A stretch of 36,442 nucleotides of DNA from Akkermansiaceae bacterium (GTDB taxonomy: Bacteria > Verrucomicrobiota > Verrucomicrobiia > Verrucomicrobiales > Akkermansiaceae), in the NCBI GenBank assembly GCA_903878115.1, contig CAIRGO010000232.1, forward strand, positions 1 through 36,442, in the 5' to 3' direction. The position numbers were made by a program, and so were the translations under genes. Shown in pieces: positions 30,038-36,442 of this stretch. The first letter of the stretch is position 1. Every line of letters begins with the position of its first letter. A model generated the notes under the pieces. That model did no database searches. It had not been told where the DNA came from and saw nothing but the letters and a program-made list of their open reading frames with translations.

Positions 30038-32206
30038 ATGCAAAAAAATCTATCGCACGGAATTGTCGCAGCCTGTTGTATCGCACTCTCGACGGCAGCA
30101 ACTTCAGAAACGATTGTGGCTTCCAATCTCCGCGATCCTATGGAAATCACGATTGCCCCGAGCGGCGATCTTTTCGTAGTCGAGCGTGAAGGTCGAGTGC
30201 TGCGAGTTCACCCAACCACTGGGGCGATGTTTGTCATTGGCACCATTCCTGTAACCGCGCTGCGCATCCAAGAGAAAAGTTCGAACTGGGCTCGCGAAGA
30301 TGGATTGTTAGGCATCACCATAGATCCAGCATTCGAAACAAATCAACGACTGTATCTTTACTACAGCGCGCCCGACAAGATGCTCAATCGCCTTTCTCGC
30401 TTCACGTTGAATGAAGGTCTGATTGATTTAAAATCAGAAAAAATGATTTTGGAAATCCCTACTGATCGACGAGATAAAGTTTGCCACCAGGCAGGATCGC
30501 TCTCGTTCGGCACCGACGGACTTCTCTATCTAAGCACCGGCGACAACACCAATCCCTTTGAAAGTGGTGGTGTGGCCCCCATCGATGATCGTGATGGGCG
30601 TGATCATTGCAACGCCATGCGCAGTGCCGGTAATACAAATGATTTGCGTGGAAAAGTTTTGCGCATCAAACCCACCGAAAAAGGGTATGATATTCCAGCA
30701 GGAAATCTCTTCAAGCCAGGCACGCCAAAAACCCGTCCGGAAATTTTCGTCATGGGCTGTCGCAATCCATTCCGCCTTTCCCTAGATCCAAAAACTCATA
30801 CTGTATATTGGGGCGAAGTCGGTCCAGATGCAAACAGCCCCAACAACAAAGGTCCCGCTGGTCACGATGAAGTCAACCAAGCAAAAACAGCTGGCAACCA
30901 CGGTTGGCCATTTTGTGTGGGCAATAACAAACCTTATCCCATCGTTGATTTCGCCACGGGAAAAATCACCAGCACCACCGATCCCGCTGCTCCGATTAAT
31001 CCTGGCACCCACAACACTGGTTTGCGCGAATTACCACCGGCTCGCTCAGCTCTGATCTGGTATCCCTACGCTGACAGCGCTGAATTTCCCCTCGTCGGCA
31101 AAGGCGGCAGAAATGCAATGGCTGGCCCTGTTTTTTACTTTGACGCAAAACGTAAGTATAACATCTTCAACAAAGAAGATGATCATACACTGATCACCTA
31201 CGATTGGATGCGCAACAAAGCATGGAAAGTGAAACTCGATGCTCAGGAAAATATTTCTGGCATGACCGTATTCCTTGAGGGCCTTCAACACCCGATGGAC
31301 ATGGAAGTGGCAGCCGATGGCACCATCTATTTATTAGAATACGGCTCGGATTGGTATTTCAATACCAATGGCAAAATTCGTCGCATTCTTCCCGATCAAG
31401 GAAATCAGGCTCCTAAAATCGCGATCAAAAAAACCTCAGCTACGCAATTTGATGCAGTCGATGTGAGTGACCCTGAAAAAGAAGCCGTCACCATCAAGTG
31501 GTACCATTCTACCAACACCACAGATAAAGAAATCGGCAAAGGAGCAACGATCACCATAAGCGATATCACCAGCGGCGAACTGCGTGCCGTCGCTACTGAC
31601 CCAAAAGGCAGCTACTCTGTAGCGCGCTTTAGTTTTGAAGCGCCTGCATTGCCACCGCTCACCATCAAACTTGCAGGTAAGCCTGCATCTGCATCATTTG
31701 GGCAAACACTGAATTATGAGGTATCCGGAGCGAAAGACCAAAAAACGATCGCAGTGAGAGCCCGCTACATCCCCCCCACCGGACACGATGCAGGGGGGCC
31801 AGCGTTCTCGGATGATGTTACCAAACTCATCACCTCGCGCCAATGCCTTGCTTGTCATCAAATCGATACCACTTCCGTAGGGCCACGTTACTTTGATGTA
31901 TCCATGCGCTACCGCAGCGATTCACAGGCGATGGAAAAGCTACGCAGCAAATTAAAAACCGGCGGCGCAGGTGCTTGGGGAGAAATACCCATGCCACCAC
32001 AAGCTGCTGTGAGTGATCAAGAAGCCACAACCATTATCAACGCCATTCTCGGGTTATCAGCCGGATCTTCCGAGGCAAAAGGCTCAGCCAAAGGACAGCT
32101 CATCTTGCCGCCTGCTCCTGCTTCGGCAGCTCCCAATGGCGCTTGGGAAATCATCGCTGAAGCATCAGGCAACGCTCGCGCACGTATTCTCATTAACGAA
32201 AAATAA
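30038..32206 (+). CDS. Secreted PQQ-dependent sugar dehydrogenase with C-terminal cytochrome c
   Basis: 722 residues. A signal peptide (about 1-23, ending STAATS) is followed by a six-bladed glucose/sorbosone dehydrogenase propeller (about 25-460): RDPMEITIAPSGDLFVVERE, GLLGITIDPAF, HQAGSLSFGTDGLLYLSTGDN, VMGCRNPFRLSLDP and HPMDMEVAADGTIYLLEYG. A PKD/Ig-like domain follows (about 465-540) and then a class I cytochrome c with C604-L-A-C-H608 and a methionine in IPMPPQAA. Electrons from sugar oxidation can pass directly to the attached haem. It is the mirror arrangement of the 21755 gene, where cytochrome c is N-terminal. The LURP-one-like gene follows after 27 bases. Confidence 0.82.
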   Translation: MQKNLSHGIVAACCIALSTAATSETIVASNLRDPMEITIAPSGDLFVVEREGRVLRVHPTTGAMFVIGTIPVTALRIQEKSSNWAREDGLLGITIDPAFETNQRLYLYYSAPDKMLNRLSRFTLNEGLIDLKSEKMILEIPTDRRDKVCHQAGSLSFGTDGLLYLSTGDNTNPFESGGVAPIDDRDGRDHCNAMRSAGNTNDLRGKVLRIKPTEKGYDIPAGNLFKPGTPKTRPEIFVMGCRNPFRLSLDPKTHTVYWGEVGPDANSPNNKGPAGHDEVNQAKTAGNHGWPFCVGNNKPYPIVDFATGKITSTTDPAAPINPGTHNTGLRELPPARSALIWYPYADSAEFPLVGKGGRNAMAGPVFYFDAKRKYNIFNKEDDHTLITYDWMRNKAWKVKLDAQENISGMTVFLEGLQHPMDMEVAADGTIYLLEYGSDWYFNTNGKIRRILPDQGNQAPKIAIKKTSATQFDAVDVSDPEKEAVTIKWYHSTNTTDKEIGKGATITISDITSGELRAVATDPKGSYSVARFSFEAPALPPLTIKLAGKPASASFGQTLNYEVSGAKDQKTIAVRARYIPPTGHDAGGPAFSDDVTKLITSRQCLACHQIDTTSVGPRYFDVSMRYRSDSQAMEKLRSKLKTGGAGAWGEIPMPPQAAVSDQEATTIINAILGLSAGSSEAKGSAKGQLILPPAPASAAPNGAWEIIAEASGNARARILINEK

Positions 32207-32233
32207 TACTACCATCACTCAACGCTAACAACC

Positions 32234-32905
32234 ATGACCGACAATCCTTACGCGCCGCCGATCGATATCAATCCGCCGCCGATTCCTGTTGATAATATTT
32301 CACGCAGTTTCCAAGGGGTTCAATATCCGTTAAGTTTATCATTCAAAGTTTTTGCTTTCCGCCAACAAATCACTCTCACTGATGCCAATGGCCGCGTCGT
32401 TCTCTACACCAAGAGAAAATTTTTCAAAATCAAAGAGCATATTGAAATCTTCACCGATAAGACACAAACGGTGATGCTCGCGGAAATTCGCGCAAACAAA
32501 ATTATCGATTGGTCGGCTCGTTACAACTTTACCGATGGTGATGGCAGCGCGATTGGAAGTGTAGGTCGCAAAGGCTGGCGTTCGATTTTTAAATGCCACT
32601 ACCAATCATTCAATCCCGGAGACGAAATTCCTGATTATGATATTCATGAGGAAAATCCCATGGCGAAGGTGCTCGATGCATTGTTAGGAGAAATTCCTCT
32701 ACTGGGTATTCTAACAGCATTTCTGTTTCACCCACGTTATCTTGCTTCCAAAAACGCACTTGGCGCGATGAGACTCACCAAAAAAGCAGCATTTTTTGAA
32801 GGAAAATTCGAACTAACGAAACTGACGGAACTAACCCCGCGCGAAGAACTAAACCTCATTCTATCGTTCCTGATGCTGTGCATGTTGGAACGTCGCCGAG
32901 GCTAA
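32234..32905 (+). CDS. LURP-one/scramblase-like beta-barrel protein
   Basis: 223 residues. A proline-rich start (NPYAPPIDINPPPIPV) leads into YPLSLSFKVFAFRQQITLTD, then GRVVLYTKRKFFKIKEHIEIF, MLAEIRANKIIDWSARYNFT and IGSVGRKGWRSIFKCHYQ. This is the strand pattern of the Tubby-like/LURP-one-related fold, which in bacteria is of unknown role. A hydrophobic segment (LLGEIPLLGILTAFLFHP) near 155-172 may touch the membrane. It is 27 bases after the sugar dehydrogenase and may be co-transcribed. The last 50 bases overlap the convergent cupin gene. Confidence 0.6.
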   Translation: MTDNPYAPPIDINPPPIPVDNISRSFQGVQYPLSLSFKVFAFRQQITLTDANGRVVLYTKRKFFKIKEHIEIFTDKTQTVMLAEIRANKIIDWSARYNFTDGDGSAIGSVGRKGWRSIFKCHYQSFNPGDEIPDYDIHEENPMAKVLDALLGEIPLLGILTAFLFHPRYLASKNALGAMRLTKKAAFFEGKFELTKLTELTPREELNLILSFLMLCMLERRRG

Positions 32906-33263
32906 TTTCATTTTCGTCGTTAGTATAATAAAAATCGCTATCATCATGCTTCGGCACGGGAATATTGATGATCTTCATCTTGCCCACCGCTCGGTGATGA
33001 CAACCTGGTTTTATCATAATCGCGTCGAGTGGTTTCACAGGCACCATCTCGCCATCGAGTTCTAAAAAACCATCTCCTTCGATGATCAAATAAATCTCGG
33101 TGGTTTTTTTATGGTAATGAGTTGTAGGCTCTTCTGCGACTTCTAACAAATGCGCAGAGGCAGGTGCCTCAGGATCATCGACAAAAGCTCTGCGCGTCGT
33201 TCCACAACAGCACGCGATGGGTGATAAATCTGCGAAAGAAACACGATTGTATTTTTTGCTCAT
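32856..33263 (-). CDS. Cupin-domain protein
   Basis: 135 residues. Single cupin: cupin motif 1 HYHKKTTEIYLIIEGDGFLEL has the H-x-H...E metal ligands and motif 2 PGCHHRAVGKMKIINIPVP has the histidine. Small mono-cupins of this kind are dioxygenases, isomerases or sugar-binding proteins; no specific reaction can be named. It starts 22 bases after the large hydrolase gene on the same strand, so the two are likely one operon, perhaps linked to the sugar released. The C-terminal 17 codons overlap the convergent 32234 gene. Confidence 0.72.
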   Translation of the reverse strand: MSKKYNRVSFADLSPIACCCGTTRRAFVDDPEAPASAHLLEVAEEPTTHYHKKTTEIYLIIEGDGFLELDGEMVPVKPLDAIMIKPGCHHRAVGKMKIINIPVPKHDDSDFYYTNDENEISLGDVPTCTASGTIE

Positions 33264-33285
33264 AGCCGAGAAAAATCTGCATCAA

Positions 33286-36285
33286 TTAGGGCTTCATGTC
33301 CAACGCAATTCGTGAACTGTGAAGTGGTTCAGGAAAGGTATCTCCCTCAAAATGAGCCCAATCACGATCACTAGTCTGCACCGCAGCAGCATGGCGCGAC
33401 ATAACTTTTTTGCCATCGCTCAAGGTTACTATCAATCGAGGATTCCGAAATTTAAATTTATCTACGTTTGTAGCTCGGTGAATTTCTAACGAATTATTAT
33501 TCTTTAGCTGGGCGAGGAATTCTTTGGCAACGGGAATACTAACCGCCATCCAAGCATCGCCACAAGTGGGCAAAGTAGCGATTTTTTGGCCGTTGATGAA
33601 AATTGCTTTTTCTCCCGTGTCAGCGGGATTTACACCAAATAATTCCACTTCAATACTGGCGGACTTTATCCCCGCCCACTCAGCTGTTGTTAACTCACGC
33701 ACCTCGGGCATCGGCGCAATAAGCGCGGTTTCTGTGATCACTTTTTCCGTTTGCCTTCTTAATCCGGCCGCGATCGCCCAGGGAACTTTCGCTTCGTCAA
33801 ATACATCATCAACCGCACTGTGCTCTGTCAACACCCATGCCTCGGCAGTGATTGCTTTCCCTTCTGAGCTTACTAACTCTAAGTGACAATCTTTCTCCTT
33901 TGCGACTTCCAGTGAATAGCTAGCAATCTGCCAGTCGCGTGCCGACTTACTGATCATGCCATGCCTTGCATAGCCCGCGAAATTATTGATCGATGAATGA
34001 TTCGTAACCATCGGAGTAGCCAACGATCCATTCAATAACACCTGCGGAAGTTTTGGATATCCAAGCACAATCAATTCCGTCCGACCTTTCGAAGTAGAAG
34101 GAACGGAAATGGTCGTTGAGACTGAATTCGTTGATGATTTCTTTTCTCCGCTCATCCGAGTAGCAGCCAAGGCAGGCAACGTTGTCTTGGCAGAAGCTCC
34201 CGTAGATATTTCAAACGCTAGTGTTGCATAACCAGCTACTTTTACCGCAACGCTGCCTCCTGCTTTCGCGGTCACCGTCAAAATTTCATGATACGGATAA
34301 ACCACTCTCAATTGAAACGGAGTGCCTGATTTTGCTTCGCAACCGTAATCACTAGTAAATGGTATATTCACCGTCTGTTCTGCGGCAGCAGGATTACGAG
34401 TGACAAATACCGCACGATCTTTGCACCAGCCAATATATCCATAAACATGGCCTTCATCTGGTCTACTACCAACATAGTAGTTATTTTTCAGTTCATCAAA
34501 ATGCAGCTCACTCCAGCGATGAATCGAGCCTAGTGCGCGCCAGTGATCAGCTGATGCTACAGCCGGAGTGATATACCACTCTTTCATTTGCACGCCTCGT
34601 CCATAATACATCATGACGTGATCGGCCCACTCTCTGACTCCATCTTTAGGCCCCTCAAGCTGACGATTGGAATTCAAAATGATTCCATGCGTCATGATCC
34701 TCGATATAGGAATTAGCGGACGATCACTTGGTTCGCCCCACATGCGCCACAAATAGGCATCTCGATCAGTGGTAGCAGTATTTCGCACTGATAATTCTGG
34801 CCAATTTCCATTTGCACCGTCATCACCCGCTAACATCCAGATGGCATCACCATACATCAACCACCACGGAGAATACCACATCCAATTGGTGAGATTTTGA
34901 TAGATCTGTGGATTCGCCTCGCGCGTGGCCATTAACATTTCAATCATCGCATCGACGTTGGCTTCATGCCCATGTCGATCAGTGGGAAAATGTCCATTAC
35001 CCTCGCCCATATCGCATAAATGATTGAAATCGTGTTTGAAGTAAGAAATACCACCTTCGCCTGCGAGAAGTTTGAGCTGACTCACTATTTTGGCCTTATA
35101 TGTCGGATTGCTCATGGAATAATGGGCAAAATATTGTGAAAAATACTTGTTGGCTTTTGCTTTTGTGTAGCCCTGAGATATCCCCCAATCAATATTACTT
35201 TGCGTGCCATCTAACGAAAGCCATAAACCTAACGAAGATCCTTCTTTGCGAAGTTTTTCACTGAGCAATTTCAAATCAGCAAATCCATTGGGAAAATGTC
35301 CCGTTGAGGGTTCCCACACCGAACTATTATTTTGCCAACCATTATCAGGCACCATCGCATCGATTTTTACGCCATACGGTTTCATCGCTTGTTGAAAACT
35401 TTGCAAAATTGTAACGAAATTATCTCCTTTCAATAATTTACCTCCGCGATCGAACCAATTGTTGTAATGAGTAAAACTTCGATCTGCTTTCATCACCGTC
35501 TGCAAATAGCTGCAGAATGCCGTTTCACTATTGATATCTGGATTACCTCCACCGATCACGGCTGATTTACTTACAATAGTAGAGACTCCATCCGCGGACT
35601 GCACGGGTGAAGGAAAATGAAATAAGCGCACCAAGCCCTTGCGTGGAGCACCATCGATGTCTTTTCCATCTAACAAGATTACACTATGATTGCCCACTTT
35701 TTCAAAGTGATGTGAATCAGCCAAAGGGGTATTTCCATCGGTATGTCGACTATGCCCTGCTGGATATTCCAAACCGCAAAACCATCCACCATCAATCCAT
35801 ACTGGTTCTCCACGACCGCCGCGTGATGCATCTTGCTTCACGGAATAGCGCTCTACTTCCAATCGATCAACAGCAGGTTCTTTGCCCGAGGGAAATGTGA
35901 ACACCACACGCTTGCGAAGACAAGGCTCCTTGAGCGCAGCCATGTATTCCACATCGACGCGCTGTGGTGCGCCTTCTGGCAATACTTTACCACGGGGGTA
36001 TTCATATGTTACCACCAATGATTGCCCTAACGGATCTTGTTTTTTGATGGGTTTGCCAACGCATGTGAAATCTTTTGCCATCAGAACCTGATCGTTCATG
36101 AGTAGCACGGAAAATTCATCGCTCACCATTTTTAAGCCAGCGCCGCTGCTTATGTTTGTGATTTTACTAGTAGTCCAAGTGCCGTCGATTAATGTCAGAG
36201 TGCGCTGCAACGTTTCATTTGCGATGGATACTTCTTCTGCCGCAGCAGCTGTGGCAAAAATTACTGCGATAATAAAATGTCTCAT
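33286..36285 (-). CDS. Secreted alpha-galactosidase-like glycoside hydrolase (clan GH-D)
   Basis: 999 residues with a signal peptide (MRHFIIAVIFATAAAA). An N-terminal beta-sandwich (about 20-260) precedes a TIM barrel (about 265-620) with HYNNWFDRGGKLLKGDNF, KIDAMVPDNGWQNN, GLWLSLDG and the likely nucleophile D419 in SYFKHDFNHLC. D480, D488 or D489 in YGDAIWMLAGDDG are candidates for the acid/base. The barrel motifs resemble GH36/GH27 alpha-galactosidases. The C-terminal 380 residues are beta-rich, with a possible carbohydrate-binding or NPCBM-like module (TELIVLGYPKLPQVLLNG and onward). It would act outside the cytoplasm on galactose-containing glycans. Exact family and substrate are uncertain. 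Upstream is the rRNA operon end, downstream the cupin. Confidence 0.68.
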   Translation of the reverse strand: MRHFIIAVIFATAAAAEEVSIANETLQRTLTLIDGTWTTSKITNISSGAGLKMVSDEFSVLLMNDQVLMAKDFTCVGKPIKKQDPLGQSLVVTYEYPRGKVLPEGAPQRVDVEYMAALKEPCLRKRVVFTFPSGKEPAVDRLEVERYSVKQDASRGGRGEPVWIDGGWFCGLEYPAGHSRHTDGNTPLADSHHFEKVGNHSVILLDGKDIDGAPRKGLVRLFHFPSPVQSADGVSTIVSKSAVIGGGNPDINSETAFCSYLQTVMKADRSFTHYNNWFDRGGKLLKGDNFVTILQSFQQAMKPYGVKIDAMVPDNGWQNNSSVWEPSTGHFPNGFADLKLLSEKLRKEGSSLGLWLSLDGTQSNIDWGISQGYTKAKANKYFSQYFAHYSMSNPTYKAKIVSQLKLLAGEGGISYFKHDFNHLCDMGEGNGHFPTDRHGHEANVDAMIEMLMATREANPQIYQNLTNWMWYSPWWLMYGDAIWMLAGDDGANGNWPELSVRNTATTDRDAYLWRMWGEPSDRPLIPISRIMTHGIILNSNRQLEGPKDGVREWADHVMMYYGRGVQMKEWYITPAVASADHWRALGSIHRWSELHFDELKNNYYVGSRPDEGHVYGYIGWCKDRAVFVTRNPAAAEQTVNIPFTSDYGCEAKSGTPFQLRVVYPYHEILTVTAKAGGSVAVKVAGYATLAFEISTGASAKTTLPALAATRMSGEKKSSTNSVSTTISVPSTSKGRTELIVLGYPKLPQVLLNGSLATPMVTNHSSINNFAGYARHGMISKSARDWQIASYSLEVAKEKDCHLELVSSEGKAITAEAWVLTEHSAVDDVFDEAKVPWAIAAGLRRQTEKVITETALIAPMPEVRELTTAEWAGIKSASIEVELFGVNPADTGEKAIFINGQKIATLPTCGDAWMAVSIPVAKEFLAQLKNNNSLEIHRATNVDKFKFRNPRLIVTLSDGKKVMSRHAAAVQTSDRDWAHFEGDTFPEPLHSSRIALDMKP

Positions 36286-36364
36286 TATGAATTACAGATA
36301 CGCTATTTCAAGCCATGTCTTTCATAAGTCCGCTAGGCCCTATAGGACCTATATCTCATAAAAA

Positions 36365-36405
36365 AGTACAAAAAAGAGCCCCGCTCATGTTACCATGAAC
36401 GGGGC
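36365..36405 (-). terminator. Terminator of the rRNA operon
   Basis: On the minus strand, directly after the 5S 3' end, GCCCCGTTCATG (36405-36394) pairs with CATGAGCGGGGC (36389-36378), twelve pairs with one G-T, around a GTAA loop and followed by CTCTTTTTTG. It separates the rRNA operon from the hydrolase gene that reads the same way from 36285. Confidence 0.9.
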
Positions 36406-36408
36406 ATA

Positions 36409-36442
36409 TACCTGGCGACGACCTACTCTCACAAGACCTATC
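36409..36442 (-). rRNA. rrf: 5S ribosomal RNA, 3' end (partial, runs off the window)
   Basis: The last 34 bases, read on the minus strand, are GAGAGTAGGTCGTCGCCAGG preceded by GATAGGTCTTGT. This is the conserved 3' arm of bacterial 5S rRNA (GAGAGUAGG...GCCAGG), and a strong terminator follows at the expected place. The rest of the gene, and presumably 23S and 16S, lies beyond the right edge. Confidence 0.88.

Noticed and set aside
1-36442. tRNA genes and CRISPR arrays
   Set aside because: No T-arm-like GTTCRANNC motif in a cloverleaf context and no regularly spaced repeats were found by eye.

Overview
The window looks like a chromosomal segment of a Gram-negative bacterium, most likely of the Verrucomicrobiota. 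The signs are a tgt-yajC-secDF cluster with secD and secF fused, a lipid A deacylase (LpxR family), an exosortase with a fused EpsI-like tail, large secreted cytochrome c/beta-propeller proteins and a secreted glycoside hydrolase. Shine-Dalgarno sequences are weak or absent before many genes. The lineage is an inference from gene content; no 16S or 23S gene lies in the window.

Region 1 (1-5980) is accessory. It has manA next to a vapBC toxin-antitoxin pair, a divergent winged-helix/nucleotidyltransferase pair whose nucleotidyltransferase is frameshifted, and an intact small-protein/nucleotidyltransferase pair. Between them lie about 2.3 kb of non-coding DNA built from recurring short modules in changing order and orientation, REP-like 16-base palindromes, decayed coding scraps and a strongly self-complementary 184-base element. 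The SRP RNA gene (ffs) is at its right end, next to tgt.

Region 2 (5981-11554) is core: tgt, yajC, a fused secDF with a clear terminator, then dnaB on the other strand. The tgt product keeps its catalytic residues but has lost three of the four zinc ligands.

Region 3 (11732-16888) has an N-formylglutamate amidohydrolase-like gene and a tightly coupled minus-strand operon. That operon encodes an exosortase/EpsI-like fusion, two tandem membrane proteins that look like paralogues of each other, and a 62-residue protein. It is the best candidate here for an uncharacterised system. An AlkC-type DNA glycosylase follows.

Region 4 (16959-24394) carries lpxR, a tRNA-dihydrouridine synthase, sufS, an AEC permease, a DUF3820 protein and a large secreted cytochrome c/beta-propeller protein, packed with almost no gaps.

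Region 5 (24539-27799) is a sugar-acid operon in the order of E. coli idnD-idnO-idnT (zinc dehydrogenase, SDR reductase, GntP permease). A gene remnant and two mutually exclusive hairpins lie upstream.

Region 6 (28306-36285) encodes a membrane-anchored alpha-toroid-like protein, a second secreted sugar dehydrogenase with a C-terminal cytochrome c, a LURP-one-like protein, a cupin and a large alpha-galactosidase-like hydrolase. The right edge enters the 3' end of a 5S rRNA gene (minus strand), so an rRNA operon continues beyond the window.
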